Assembly (NCBI GenBank): GCA_009760855.2
Contig: WPIO01000001.1
Span: 793,001 to 857,000 of the forward strand
Direction: 5' to 3'
Length of the DNA stretch: 64,000 nucleotides
Source: Cristatella mucedo
Lineage: Eukaryota > Bryozoa > Phylactolaemata > Cristatellidae
Positions 24,710-37,844 of this stretch are shown here, piece by piece. The number at the start of each line of letters is the position of its first letter. Position 1 is the first letter of the stretch. The notes beneath the pieces were generated by a model that saw only the letters and a list, made by a program, of their open reading frames with translations, was not told where the DNA came from and ran no database searches. A program made the translations under genes and the position numbers.

Positions 24710-26090
24710 TATGCAGGTTACAAGCAGTGACAGTGACAGTCCATAATCCTATACACTGCATGATCGTGAGCAATTGTATATTTACGAAAAGGATTGCACA
24801 GCAACTATTGCAAATTGCATTCTAAACAGTTTCAGTAGCACAGTTTCATTTATGAAGATTTGGCTATATTAAGCAAGGCATGAGAGGATGCTTGTGAAGC
24901 GAAACAAACGGGATGGCTCTTAGAGTGCGCCTTACTAAATCAGACTCATCTACTGTCGAACAGATATTAAGCGTCACTAAAAACTTGCTAGAATTATTAA
25001 TCTGAAATAAGTTGAGAGTCGAGTAAACCTGCTGACCATTGGGAATGCACATAATCAGAAATATGTTTTAATGTTTATAAAGGCTAGCTGGGCTGGTCAA
25101 TGCAAATATTGTGGCCACTTATTCATCGCATGCTCTTCAACGAAAAAATCCCAAGTTAAAACTTTGGCTTTTGAGAAGATATCAGGGATACATAGAAACA
25201 CACTGATTCACTTAATTGTATTGAGATGATTGGCTTGATCGCGAGGCTATAACAGCCATGGTTCGACAGGATGATCCATGTGCTACTCCCACTGCCTTTC
25301 AACGGTTCAGGTACGTGAGCTACATACTATGGTGCAGCAATCATAAAATGCTTCTCTAGGAATGTATTATTTTTGCTCCGTATTAACAGCCTAGCAGGAC
25401 AGAGTCCTTGAACACTAATTCTGAATAAAGAGCTACCGATTGTTTATTGCATTTGGAATCGGTTTAGATAGATGTTACCGTCAATCATGTGACTTTGCCT
25501 TCTGTGCAGCATCCATAAAGTGCCTAGAAACGAATTCGGTTCCTAAAGGGCGCTATAGAAATATGCTATTATTATTTTAACTAATTTAGATACATTCCAC
25601 CAAAAAATAGAACAACTACAGAGTTACTGGAGCAGCCGTGCTGCATTTTCTTCAATAAAGGCCAATAAATACTTTTCGACTCTCAGAAGTTAGCTTTCAA
25701 AGTTAAGTTGTATATTTCGACTCAAGTGATATGCTGCATTTTGGTGTGATCTAATAACAGCCATTTTATGTTGATGACTACATCGTTGCCAAAATTCAGT
25801 CATGATTCTTGCTTGGTCTGTAATTCTATGTGAGAGTTTTCTTCCTGTTTAACTTGATTGATATGGAGTGAACTGCTGCACAGTTAATTTGAATTTAGCC
25901 AAATGCGAAATTAACTGACAATAAATAATTCACAAAGATCTAGCTATGTTTATGACAGCCCTTCTGTAATGATTATTATACCAAACCTTGTTTGCTAGAA
26001 ATATCTTTACGCTGCAAAGCCTGCGACGGTTTGAGAGAAAGTGCCTGTTGGTATTCTGAATACATTGAGCCGCTATATATTTTTTGTTGC
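24710..26090. other. intergenic, with a LINE tail; no gene seen
   Basis: No coding sequence recognised. A LINE 3'-tail fragment lies at 25,440-25,590. The 5' UTR exon and promoter of discoidin gene 2 should lie in or left of this stretch but cannot be placed; only the acceptor before the signal-peptide exon (TTGTTGCAG, ending near 26,094) is visible. Confidence 0.3.
25440..25590 (+). mobile_element. LINE 3'-tail fragment, plus strand
   Basis: Contains ATAAAGTGCCTAGAAACG, then GGTTCCTAAAGGGCGCTATA and an ending ATGCTATTATTATTTT. The same block order ends the fragment at 29,310-29,430 and resembles the 3' end of the longer LINE copies. Confidence 0.55.
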
Positions 26091-26114
26091 AGGTAATTTC
26101 AAATATCTGTAAGG

Positions 26115-29100
26115 ATGCACATCTCCACCTTTACATTTATGCTGTCCCTTGGTGTGACCATGTTTGCATCCCAAACAGCCGGAAGTGAGCCAATAGCTCA
26201 AAGTCTTTGCTTTGAGCCACTAATTGGTGAGTTCTTACATGTGAGTCTTTCGTCAATGCACACACTTTCCTTTTTCAAAGGCTCGTTTAATTTTTTACTT
26301 GGACAGTGATGATTTTAATCCGCAATGGTAATAACCAAGCTTCTGGAATGGAATATCAAAAAAGTTCATGCAACCAATGATTAGATATTGTTTTTAATAA
26401 TTTTTGTGGATTTTAGAAGTCTATTTCATTTAACGATTCCAAGATCACGAATTAAAAAACCCACAAAGATCATTGGTAAGCAATGATTGGTGAGCGATAA
26501 AAAATCTATATAATATATCAGCCTCAAGCGGGATTTATCTTGAAACAAAATTAACTCAAATCAGTAACATGTAAATTTTTTCGATTTTTTAAGTAAAAAT
26601 AAGTCTGTGCACCGGAACAAGATACTTGTTTCCATAAATACTGATATGGTCTCTTAAAGCAAAGACTGCTACATGTCGTTTGTCTTACTATTTTCTTAAT
26701 TTAATTTTCCATGCAATTGACCGTCAGTCTCTCCTTGATTTTGATGAGCTATGTCTCTAACGAGTGATTATCGGCAATAATGTGCTAGTTAGCTATTGGA
26801 GTGGTTACGACGTAGAGATATACAAACTAAGTGCATCCTAGTACTGGTCATCAACGAAGCAAGCTACTTGTGCGTTTTTGTCTTAAGGAGTCGACACTTT
26901 ATGCTCCCAGCTTTGGGTGGCTTTCATTGTTCTCCGCACTTTCAAATGGATGGCTATGCTGATGTTGGTGCTCCAGTCACGGCGTCCGTGATATATGCTT
27001 ATTCACACGTCCGGTTATGTATTTATAGCTAGCAAGCACTAGGTCAGACAAACCAGTCAATGGTCCTGGCAGATGATGCCGAAATCGTTTAAAAAAAAAA
27101 AGTTGGAACATGGCTTCGAGTGGTCGGTAAACAATGGCTTAGCATCTAAAGTAAAGGGACACTATAAAGGGCTTTATCCACGGCTAGAGAACTCTGTTTA
27201 TTAGGCAGCTGGTGACAATAGTTAGGTTTCAGGGCTATTATATGCAATGCACCAGAGCATTAAAGTGAGAGTTGCCTCCAAATTCTATGAGAACCTTTCA
27301 CCTGTGTGCATTGCACTAGATAAGCACAGGGAAGTATCGACTGAAACCAACCGACTAACAAAAAAACACTAATTCTATCATATTACCTTGGCTTGTAATT
27401 GAATAAGTGAAAAAGCGAAAGCCGTTCACAAGTACAACAGTAATTATTAATGCTGTCACCATTAAATACTCCTTGTGGTGCTATTGCAAGAGGACTGCGG
27501 GCTGGTGCTAGAAATAGATAACAAACTGGCGTGGAAGATCAAGTTGATTTGGTCTCGTCAGTGCCTTCTGTCCTGTAGATGATTTCGGGTCAATATGTTC
27601 AGCTGATAAGGTACCAGAAGTCCAAGAGAAATTACTAAGACCGTAATTTGCCAATTCCAAAGGAAAAAGCTTGGTTTTCTATAATCCGGCGAATGCTGCA
27701 AACGGAGGTACAACTTTTCAAAATGCAAGTAACTTTTAGTTATTGAAATCCTATTGTTGTGCGGGATTTATTAGTGCCGAAAGACTGCTTCTCTTCGAAA
27801 CAAGCCATCAACTGTTGCATCAGATTTTTATTCAATATAAGTACTTAATGCAATTCAGAGCAAATTTTCAGATGCTCTGTGACTGCAACTTAAAAGTCAA
27901 ACGGACGACAAAAATCGCAGTTGTATATTTCTTGTGTTACAGAGTAAAGGTTTTCGATATTGCATTAGCACGTCAAATGCACTATCAATTGTGCATGTAT
28001 TTATGTACTTAAGTAATTGGTTAGTATTCAAATCCTGAAGAATCTCTTTACATCGTAAACCGGAGTTTTTCGCTCATGTCAATTTGTTAAAGAACTCTAT
28101 CGGTAACAAAATACTTGTAACATTAAAAAAAATACAAAATTTTAGATTTTATATTGCATACATGCTATCATGTTCAGACGAAAAGTCGAACGAATGTAAG
28201 TACAGTATTATGCTTGGGAAACTGTATGAACGCCTACCCAAACACTCATTCAGCAATCGGTGAATAGAAACTCTGATTAGCGTACTCAATACTACATGCA
28301 TATTATTTTACATGAAATAATTAGTATATATTAATCATTTACATAATTTTAATTCTAATATACATGTGTATATTTGAGTAGATTCTGATAAATGTTATGA
28401 CTAATAATTTTTCAACAGCTCTTCAATTTTTGCAACGTCATTTGGCCAAGAATGGGCGAAAATTAACTTTGAGTCAGTTTGTTCGTCAATTGTAGTGTCT
28501 ATTTTTCTAAACTTGCGTAAGTTAGGAGCACACGTGAATACTAAGAAACCAACCAACAACTGTGGAGAATTATCTCTTTGCAATTGCAGTCCACAAACGG
28601 CTCTCCCATCTTTATCTTTTACTACGGTTAAGCTTAAGGTATTTAGTTAGCATGCTCTTGCATATGTCATCAACGATAGCTGTAAATTAAGTGAGTAGGA
28701 TCGTTTGAAGCGGCTAAGGGCTTGGTAAAAATGTAATATGTAATTCGTTCCGTCTTTATTTCAAAATATATATCCAGACTCGTCTACGGTATCACACCTA
28801 AGTTATGTGAATGTTGTTATTGGATAGAAAGACAACTGATATTCGATGTAAAACGTGTTGGATTATGAGTCCCTAATGTCAATACTTCCGTTTAAAAGCA
28901 ATAGCCACCTTTATGAAAAGTTTACCAATACAATCCAGAGTTGTCTTTAAATTAAGGACTTTAGGATGATTGATACAAATCAAGCTCCGCCAAATCTAGG
29001 ACGTTGGCCTGTGTGTTAATTTAGAATTCCAAGCAATGCGGTACTTCTTGAATAGTGGCTTTTTAAGTAATTAAAAGGCCTTTGGATCTGAAATAACTGA

Positions 29101-30385
29101 AGTTGCTTAAGACGACGCAATCAATTATGCTTAGTGTTTATCTAATGAACCAATCAGAAAATATAGCCATCATGGGTCACTAATGTGTTCCTTTTTTTGA
29201 GCCTGCCGTAAGAGACAATCACATATGTTCTGGTGTCATTTATTTTAGTAATTGTAGGTTCGTGTTCTTTCAAAATGAAGTATACTTACTCGCAAAAGTG
29301 AGAGGAGGTGTTGACACTAACTATTCAATCACGTTCTTTTACAGCATGAATTAAGTGCCTAGGAAGGGCAAATGCTCTTTGAGGCCGAAATATGCATTTA
29401 TTATTATTACTGATGTTATTATCGTGGATAATTACCACTTTGAAACAATTCATGATAAAATATAATGTAAAACAGTAATTGAAGTATCATTTTGCTTACA
29501 CAATATTTAAATCAGTCCTCTAGTACATTTGAATTTGCAGATGTTTAGAGACTGATCATTAATGTTTTTATCCACAGATGGCTTGCCGGATAGTGCTTTT
29601 AAAGCAAGTTCCTATTGGCCAGCATGGCATCACGAGCCAAAGTATGCAAGAACACGTAACAACGGAGATCTCACATGGGCAGCAGAAGCTCAAGCTAAAG
29701 ATCCTAATCCCTACATTCAATTCGATTTCTCGGCTCGTCGAACAGTAAGTGTGATTGAAAAAACGGTCTTAACACATCTTTGTGATTTTTCTTCTAAGTG
29801 GAGGCCTTTTATGATGCTTGGAACAATTTGTCTCTTTAAAGATTAAACAAATTGCCACAGTCGGAAGACCAAACGTTAACCAGTTCGTGAAGACTTACAA
29901 GATTTCAACGAGTCGGGACGGTTCAACATTCGTTGACTACAAAGAAAATGGAGAAACTCGGGTAAAAAATCAGAGCACTACAGGATATTACCAATATAAA
30001 ATGAGTGTTATCTTATTAATTTTAATTTGTTCCTTCACGTACGACGTCATATAATTCCTTAATATTAGAGGAAAACGATGGAAATTGGAACGATTCGGTT
30101 ACTTAGGAGTAAAGTGTACTCACAGGTTGTATATGCTGTATTCTTTTCCACTTGGTTGGTAAATTAGCTTGCTAAGTTTGCAACCTCTATACAAAGCTTG
30201 AGCAACTATATGTCAGAAAAAATGACGTTGTCTATATTTTGCAGGTATTTCAGGGTAATATTGAATCCAACAGTGTAGAGAGAAACACTCTACTCAAGCC
30301 AATCGTCGGTGCTCGAGCCCTGCGGCTTCACGTTCTCTCTTTCTTCAATCACCCAACAACCAAAGTTGAAGTGTTTGGCTGCTAA
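26115..30385 (+). CDS. secreted single-domain F5/8 type C (discoidin) protein, gene 2
   Basis: Four coding exons: 26115-26226, 29578-29744, 29842-29961 and 30245-30385, giving 179 residues. Exon 1 encodes a signal peptide (MHISTFTFMLSLGVTMFASQ) and ends LCFEPLI plus one base before GTGAGT. Exon 2 begins after CCACAG and carries ASSYWPAWHHEPKY and NPYIQFDF. Exon 3 carries IATVGRPN and KTYKISTSRDG. Exon 4 begins after TTGCAG with VFQGNIESNS and ends KVEVFGC-stop. This is one complete F5/8C fold with its terminal cysteine pair, expected to act outside the cell as a lectin-like or adhesion module. Exons 2-4 have exactly the lengths (167, 120 and 141 bp) and phases of the minus-strand paralogue at 1,540-8,658. 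An upstream acceptor implies a 5' UTR exon. No disabling change was seen. The ligand is unknown. Confidence 0.87.
28401..28664 (-). CDS. unidentified open frame in intron 1 of discoidin gene 2 (antisense)
   Basis: The minus strand is open for about 85 codons up to a TAA at 28,401. It includes TVVKDKDGRAVCGLQLQ, LLVGFLVFTCAPNLRKFRKI and LIFAHSWPNDVAKIEELLKN. There is no ATG; an acceptor-like AG precedes the frame. The composition looks protein-like and could be the last exon of a minus-strand gene or a transposon remnant. I do not recognise it. Confidence 0.25.
29310..29430 (+). mobile_element. LINE 3'-tail fragment in intron 1 of discoidin gene 2
   Basis: TTTTACAGCATGAATTAAG, TGCCTAGGAAGGGCAAATG, CTCTTTGAGGCCG and ATGCATTTATTATTATTACT reproduce the LINE 3' end and its ATT-repeat terminus. 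It lies about 150 bp before the second coding exon. Confidence 0.55.
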
Positions 30386-30429
30386 TATTCTTGGGCCATT
30401 TCCTAAAATATGATTGGAGGAAAAGTGAA

Positions 30430-30435
30430 AATAAA
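30430..30435 (+). promoter_or_regulatory. polyadenylation signal of discoidin gene 2
   Basis: AATAAA, 45 nt after the TAA stop (30,383-30,385). It is in the same position relative to the stop as in the paralogue. Confidence 0.6.
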
Positions 30436-30439
30436 GCTT

Positions 30440-32220
30440 TATCTTGTATTTCAAGCGTTCCACTTACCTTACAACAGTTTTAAAAAGCAATCGTGTTTAA
30501 GTTCACAGCAGCAGCATCAATTGATATAATTCAATACCTACATCTATGTTGCGTTTCATTTCTAAGCTGTCAGGTTTTTAGCTCATACTGTTTTCGTAAC
30601 ACTATTCATTGTTAGAAGCCCTTAGATGATGCTTGGATGATTAGATTGAAGGTTACCCTTGATGGCTTATCTTATTTCAGTATCCAAAAACTTTTCGTGA
30701 AATATCAATGATCGCAAAGAGGGATTAGAGGCACTTGATACTCTAAGACGTGGTATTATATAGTTTTTAAGATTGTAAGTGGTCCAGAAAAAACGAAAAC
30801 AAATAATGAGAACAGTTTTATTTCAGCATTCGTTTCCTAAGAGCTTTTTGCGTAGTGGGTGGCTGTATTAAATCAATGGAACGATCTGCTCAAAATTCTA
30901 AATTTAACTAACATGGCATATAAGCAAGTGGAATTTCTTTTTTAAGGTACTAATTTCAGTTTACGAGCATTTCAGAATTTTTTTTACCAGCTTGAATAGT
31001 CTTTTCCATTTTCCTTTCAGAGGTATCTTCTACTTCTAGCCGTTCACTATACAGTGCCCATTCGTGAATGAGGCAACACCAAGACTCAGAATCTAGTCTG
31101 AAAAAAGCCAGGTCCAGTAAAGTATTTTCAAGTTCTGAGCATATTGGTCAAAATCAGATTGTCATCGCTTAAGCTGCTGCTGCTACAGGCATGTAAGGGC
31201 TACATAACCCTTGTGTGCCTACCGCCTAAGTAACGGAGCTGAGGTTTATTATTGCATACCTAAATTTTACCTCTAGCTGAAAGCACAATGCACCATTTCA
31301 CTGAGCAAATACCATTCAATGGCTAACAGGCCATTTCCTTCAATCAAAATTGTTCAGATCTAGATAAAAATTGATTTACTCATCGGATATCAGCAGCCAA
31401 ATTAGGAAAATTACCTAAAATAAGTCCGTGCACCAGTTTTCATTTATAAAAAGTTGTGATTATAACAATAGATTCATCGTCATTCTTAGTAACAATCCTT
31501 TTAGGATAGTAGCACTTAGCAGTGCAGTGAACTCTCCTACGGACATTTGCATGAATTCTTGTTATTGTATTTGAGAATTAGTGTGGTTCATTAGCGAATA
31601 CTGAACGCGTTGACCTGCCAATATAGGATACAATGCTATCGTTAAGATATATACTGGAGCGTTATCTTGTGATAGCAAGATTCATGTCACTGTATCGTTT
31701 TAATCAGCCGATAGAACATCAGAACTAAGAACTATTTATTCAGAGACTGCTTTTGCCGTAAAGTACTTTAATATTTGATTATGCCAGCTCACCTCTAGCG
31801 AAGCTTTTGGCCTCATACTGTTTAGCTAATCTGTTTAATATAATCGATCTAATAAATCACGCAATGGCAGTGCTAGGCGACTCATAAATGAAATATATGT
31901 GCAGGTTTCATTGCTAATGAAATGCTAATCATTGGCTTGCAGCAGCTCAAATCCTGTTAATTGGCTTTTTGGTGGCTTGTGTCAGCCTCCTGTAGTTCGC
32001 CTGATGCATTTTGGCCGAAAACAAACGAGCGGCTTATTACCGACCTGTTGCTCATGATAAACATCGAGCCTTTGGTCTTTTGAAAACAGTAATGGCTCAT
32101 TGCTATGACGGTAGCCGTTATGAGTCTAAGTAATTTGGTTTCCCATTCATTTCAGTTATTTGGTCCCAAAAATGGGAAGCCGTGTTGCCTTTGTTTTTTA
32201 AAGGGCTTTGCTGTAAAAAA
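30440..32220. other. no gene seen
   Basis: AT-rich intergenic sequence downstream of discoidin gene 2. No open frame above 60 codons and no recognised repeat. Confidence 0.3.
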
Positions 32221-32229
32221 TTATGACAG

Positions 32230-33050
32230 CCGTCCGGTTAATCTGTCGTCGATCTGAGTAGAGCGACCGAGCAGCAAGTCTCCTGGCTCCAGTTAGGCCC
32301 AGACTTTGCACTCCAGGCGGCTCTCAGTGTAGACAGATCCAGCTATCACCTTTTCTCACGTATTCCGTGCATCCGGCGGCAGCCTTAATATTTCATGTAT
32401 CCAGTGTTTTAGCACTGTACAAAACATCCCTTTAGCTGGCTGCCGTCTGTGGTAGGCGGATGTCCCCACTGACGGTACCAAAAGCATGGATTTTAGCCAG
32501 ACTTTCACCGAGTCATAAGCTGAGACCCAGCGTCCGTCGTTCAGCTGATCGAGAACAGGCGGCTGCTTAGGCTGTCTGATCCCTCGATCCGATCGGTCAT
32601 CGCTCAAGTACTTCTACACATGTATATCTTCGAATCCATCCCCCCTACTTGGGCAACGGAGAGATTGTCAGTTGTCGGCAATCGGATTTAGCTTCCAGCA
32701 CCGAATAGCTGCAGCCTGTGTCACTGTTGGACCCTGTGACCTTGCAATAGGATCGGCCGTTCTTCGACCCCTTAGAACCACGTGAGTGAGTCTCATTCCT
32801 CTGCTGCCGATGGCTTTCAGCACAATTGGCTGCTTGGCGCCGGACCGACCGTCCAAGCTGTCAGTCTAAGGTAAATGGGACCTTCATCAATCAAATAGAA
32901 AAACTCGTCACGGTCAGAGCTGTTTCTGATTAGCCTGTGCACTTCCTCCAGACATAGTGTCAGACTCCCGGGACTTGATTTATTGCTCCTGCCTAAGCCA
33001 GATGGGTTAGAAACATTAAGAAAATCTTCGGCACAACTCACCTAAATGCA
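32230..33050. other. GC-richer island, unclassified
   Basis: About 800 bp that is distinctly GC-richer than its flanks. Three short minus-strand frames (32,356-32,607, 32,668-32,856 and 32,817-33,041) are side by side in different frames, as expected of a decayed mobile element. No motif is recognised in either orientation. Confidence 0.3.
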
Positions 33051-33099
33051 CTCCACTGAGGCTAGAATCGACAAGATATTGGGTTTTTGAGCTTAAATT

Positions 33100-35340
33100 G
33101 CTACCGAATATTTTAGTACACAATCAATCTGTGTCACCACAAAATTTCACTTCGTTGTGTGCTTGCTCCTGCATGGATGAGGGCGGCAGAGACGTATGAT
33201 GGTACTGCAATCTACCTCAATCAATCACTATCTAATGTTGGCTCCTCAAATAAATCAGATATAAGCTTTTCAGAGCTCCAAAAATCTTTGAATATTAAAT
33301 AACTCTATATTCAGAGTTTACCAACGCAATTTTGAATCATTACTTTCACATATTCTCACACAATCGGGTGAAATAGTTTGCCATAGCTCGAGAGAATACA
33401 ACAATCCACATAATCCACCACAGAGCGACCATAAAACACACAATTAATGATCAAATTATGATTGCAATAGCTTTACTCCTCGTTTATAATGTACTGATAC
33501 ATTTTCACTAAAATTGCCTCAAACATTCGGATGCAAGGCTCCGCAAGCGACTGTAATTTGCCAAGCCAATATGGCAATTCACTGAGTACTACAATAAAAA
33601 GCCCCAAAATCGGTTTTTCTAGGCTCTAACTTTGAATACACATTGAAAAGAACTCTTTTAATGGTGCAACGATATGATTAAACAAATATTTTTGCTCATC
33701 CAATTTAGGCAATGCATAGCAATCTAAAGCAATTATTTGGCACAAAACATCAGTCTGTGACAATCCGTGGCAAAATGACTGGAACTCGGCCGAGCGAAAC
33801 TCTAATTGTCTCTTCGTGTACAATTATATTGTGTTCACACTGCAATCACAGAATATTCAAGCTATTGTGGTTGCCAAGTACTGCCATTTCTTGAAAGTCT
33901 TCAGCAATGGCAACCGTGAATATAGCAATCCATGGCAAATCGGTGAGAAATCCGCTGCCCGAGCCTCAGTTCTCACTCCACTTAACATCACATATTACTA
34001 GGCACGGATATACTTTCAGCCCATTGTTTGCATCTCATCTAGGGAAATGCAGAGCATTTGATGACAAAGGCATGAGCAAACACGGCAATCCAATACAATC
34101 CTTCTCAAATAATACGAGAGTGGGATGGCTACACTCACGGTTTTAAGTATTAGTGTGCACTCTGTTTAAATTGCAACCACAACTTTTCAACCAACCTCTC
34201 ATGCAAAACTGCAAGCAATGCATTGCATTCAACAGCAGTATCCCTTATCTATTACAGAATAATAAAAAATAGACCACGAACTGGCTTGACAAACTGCCAT
34301 TGTCATTGCATTTAATATCTCGCTTTCTTCAAATTGAAAGCGTTGCATTTTCAAGCTGCTTTGCACTGTAATTGTCAGCAACTCAAGGTAACCTACAGCT
34401 ATGGTCGGGCCCAGTACCAAAAATCGTGAAAAATTGGCGAGATTGGATGTGCGAATTTTACTTCTCATTCCACTCATCATCCAACTGTGATCAAGCATTA
34501 ATTGTATCCTTTATGGGTATTCCACAGACAGAGATGGATGGCGATAGGCGGAAATTGCCCAGGAAAATACGTCATACATAATTTTGAGTTCCGAATAGAC
34601 CAACTGCTGCTTGAAAGGCATCAACATTTCTAGCATATTGCAGATAACTGTATTTAAAACGTAACCGCATCGTTCCAACTAATCGTCAATGCCAAATTGA
34701 AGACCTTAAGCTCCAAATATCATATCACCTGACACCCTTTCAAGCAATAGTGATTACACAATCGAGGGCAAATCCTACAAGTTTATGGCAAGGGTACGAC
34801 TTTTAAAACATTCCATTTGAAGTTTACAGCATAAAGCTCCAATTACCATGCCACATAACGTTTCTTAAGTTCACTCATACTTTCAGTTCATTTTTAAATA
34901 TTAGACAATCCATGACAATCAACGGGGTAGCTCAGCCAAGAAGGCCAATTTACGACGCTGGGATAAGACTAGACTCAAAACTGTTGGGAGAGGTTCTAAC
35001 TGTCATTGTGTATCACTACCCACTATTTTAAAAGTGCGGCCACATCTTTTTAATGAATCGCTGAGGTACAATCAATGGCGATACATAGCAATCGTGGGAA
35101 ACTGCTCTGGAATATGCAGCAATGTATAACTTGGGGTACGAAATAGATAAAGTTTCTAGGCAATATTTTAATTTAGATGTATCTCTGTTGCGTATTCTTT
35201 TTTAGTTGTATTACGGAAACGCCATTGTATTGCTAGCCCCGGTCACTGCATTGCAATCAATGGTAATGGCCCTTGCTAATATTGCAATCTCCTACCATCC
35301 ATCAAGAATAAACCCCAAATAGGCAATGCACAGCCAAAAT
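33100..35340 (-). repeat. satellite-like array A (~160-170-bp diverged monomers)
   Basis: Variants of GGCAATGCATAGCAATC recur at irregular spacing of about 150-200 bp (for example near 33,550, 33,710, 33,930, 34,080, 34,210, 34,915, 35,085, 35,250 and 35,325), together with TTGCAACCACAACTTTT-like blocks. These are reverse complements of motifs in the array at 62,500-64,000. Short frames within are not coding. Confidence 0.5.
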
Positions 35341-35504
35341 ATACGTCTGCTATTACTCCTCACTGTTTTCAAAATACCATCCCCCATTTGAACAACATAG
35401 GAAAGTTCTATTTCGATAAATAAAAACCTCTCGATTGATAATCTTAGGGAGAATAATGCAATTTATTGCTACCTTTAAAAACCACCATTCAAGTGGTCGT
35501 GTGA

Positions 35505-35885
35505 AGCTTTGATAATAATAATAATAATAATAATAACGCATTTGGTAAAGCACCCTCAGGGAACTCAACCTCTTTACTGGCAATTATATTTGTTACAAAG
35601 GAAACAAAATCAAATGGTTAGTGCTAGCATGCTCGATAAACAGAGAGAATAAAACGGTTAGTGGGTGACGTGTACAAGGTCATCATGCAAGTGTGGTTAG
35701 TGACACGAAGCACAGTGTCAGCAAGGATAAGCACAGAAACAAATAATCACAACAACCCACTGAATGCAGTTATGAATAAATACGTTTAGCCTCTTTTTAA
35801 ATGTGGTCAGGTCAAGAAATGTCGTAATGCAAGTTGGTGGTGAGTTCCAGGGTTTGGGAACGTACGAACTGGCCTTGAAATGAAT
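35505..35885 (-). mobile_element. LINE 3' fragment, minus strand
   Basis: Starts with a (TAA)n run at 35,513-35,536 and ACGCATTTGGTAAAGCACCC, then the LINE 3' UTR blocks. The coding end is read on the minus strand at 35,718-35,963 (SSYVPKPWNSPPTCITTFLD, LTTFKKRLNVFIHNC). This matches the W-N-S-L-P ... FKK-LK-xxF ending of CR1/L2 ORF2. Confidence 0.7.
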
Positions 35886-35894
35886 TAAAAATAA

Positions 35895-36815
35895 CAAGAA
35901 TAATAATAATAATAATGCACTTGATAAAGTGCCCTCGGAGAACACAATCAACTTTATAGGCACTTCACATTGGCTGTAAATGGAAGTGCGAACGAATGGT
36001 GATTAATGTCATGCTTGATAAACATGAATAACATGGTTAGGGGTGACATGCACAGGGTCAGCATGCAAATGTGGTTTGTGGCATCGTGCACAGTGTCAGC
36101 AGGCATAAGCTCATGAATGACGATACATAGGGACCCACTAAATGCTCTCCTAAATAGGAGTATTTTTAAGTTCTTTGTAAATGTGGTCAAGTCAGGGGAT
36201 GTTCTGATGCAAGTCGGGAGTGACTACCAGGCTTTGGGAGCATACGAATTAAATGCACGGTCTCCAAAGGATTTGGGTTTGTACGAGGTATTGGTAAGCC
36301 GTTGGATTCCGAGATGCAGGTGTTAGGATGCTTGGCATAGTGGGGGAGTAGATCTGAGAGGTAGGCTAGAGCCAAAGAATGAAGTAACCTAAAAGTGGGT
36401 GACAAGACCTTGAACTCAATCCGTTGCTTGACTGGCAGCCAGTGCAGGTTGGTGAGAAGTGATATTACGAAGGGGTGTGATTTCAGGATTTTACGAGTTA
36501 TAGATAAACAGATAAGTTCAGAACAGCTGGTGGTTCGATGCGTAGCCTGTTGGGGAGTGTGAGTAGTCTGTAGTGAGTTGTGAGTATCTGATAAGTAGCC
36601 TGGAGCCTAAGAATGAAGATACCTTAAAGTGTTAGGCACAAGTCGATCCGTTGCTTGTCTGGTAGCCAGTGCAGCTCGGTGAGAAATGGTATGATTTGGC
36701 AACTACGACGGTCACAGCAGACAAGCCCAGCTGCAAGGTTGTGAACCAGTTGTAAGTGCCTGAGAGTACAGGCCGGTAGACCACCAAACAGTGAGTTGGA
36801 ATTGGAGGCGAATTA
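35895..36815 (-). mobile_element. LINE copy (CR1/L2-like), minus strand, decayed
   Basis: Starts with (AAT)n and ATGCACTTGATAAAGTGCCC directly after the previous fragment. Minus-strand frames at 35,954-36,190 and 36,187-36,405 (LLHSLALAYLSDLLPHYAKH) are pieces of the ORF2 C-terminus. A second, partly redundant block runs from about 36,490 to 36,815. Confidence 0.7.
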
Positions 36816-36911
36816 TGAATATTTTGAATAGTTGGGTCTTGCTGTGTGGAAGTCGTCAGGCGAGTATGAGCCTGGGGCGGCCTGCAGGTCGTAGAATATA
36901 ATATAAATATG

Positions 36912-36917
<6 letters not shown>

Positions 36918-36951
<34 letters not shown>
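36918..36951. repeat. (TA)n microsatellite
   Basis: Uninterrupted alternating AT over about 34 bp. Confidence 0.9.
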
Positions 36952-36955
<4 letters not shown>

Positions 36956-37089
36956 GATAGAAAGATTAACGTTAGAAAGATTCACAGTAAAACTTGTGAG
37001 GAGCGAGCTAAGCTGTTCGTGACTGTGCTAGGAATTTCAAAAGAGGAGGTACTCAGCTTGCAGTTCCTGCCAAACGAGTGGCATCTAGG

Positions 37090-37240
37090 TAAGGCTGTTG
37101 CTTTCATGACCTCGGTCCCGAGGTCCTGGGTTCAATTCCTGTGGTGGGCGATTCTGTATCGCCATTGCAAGCGGTGGTGATAGCCGTAAAGGCTCTTCTG
37201 TCGCTATACAAAATGAGGCAGTTTAATCAGCTAGGATCTA
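37090..37240 (+). mobile_element. tRNA-derived SINE, family B, copy 3
   Basis: CATGACCTCGGTCCCGAGG, the B-box-like CTGGGTTCAATTCCTGTGG, then GCCATTGCAAGCGGTGGTG, ATAGCCGTAAAGGCTCTTC, TGTCGCTATACAAAATGAGG and AATCAGCTAGGA. It has the best-preserved tRNA-like B box of the family copies in this window. Confidence 0.8.
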
Positions 37241-37844
37241 AGCGGGCGTCACCGGCCACCGCGGCGGCTCCGGTGTGCTTTTCTTTGGTCGATGCACAAT
37301 TAACGAACATTAGCAATTACATTAACAACTTGGAATGCATTTGAACTACGACGATGAAGCATTAATGTGTTCGCACGATCGCAACTAACATGCAGGTTAC
37401 TAGCCACCGCCTAGCTAACGTCGCTACTGGCGTGCGAGACATAGTATTGCAGTGGCCCTGGCGTCTGCTGTGCTAGTGGAGTTTAGAGGAGACACAGCAC
37501 GGACGCGAGCGTTAAACCGGACTCAATCTTCATTCTCCTTAGGGATACATGTACAAGCGGGCTTACTCATAGCAGATGGGGAAGTGCATCTGCGGTGGGC
37601 CACATCCTAACATAAAAGTCAGGACGCTGAGCCGAGTCAATTTCCCAATCACCTGGTGCAGGTGGGTCATACATTACTAGCCGGGGCTGCAGCGCTAATT
37701 ACAGGGTCATTCTTATAGGTGGATTTCTCTCATATGCAGTGTGAGCTTATATCTAGAGTGAGTCTGAGCCGCGAAACCACTTTTTTCTGTAAGCGAAGTT
37801 TTTTCTTCATCTGATATACTTATATGGAAAGTCGATTATATTAA

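Noticed and set aside
37090-37165. Functional tRNA gene (good B box)
   Set aside because: The same head is followed by a shared non-tRNA body in four places; no cloverleaf 3' end. It is a SINE.
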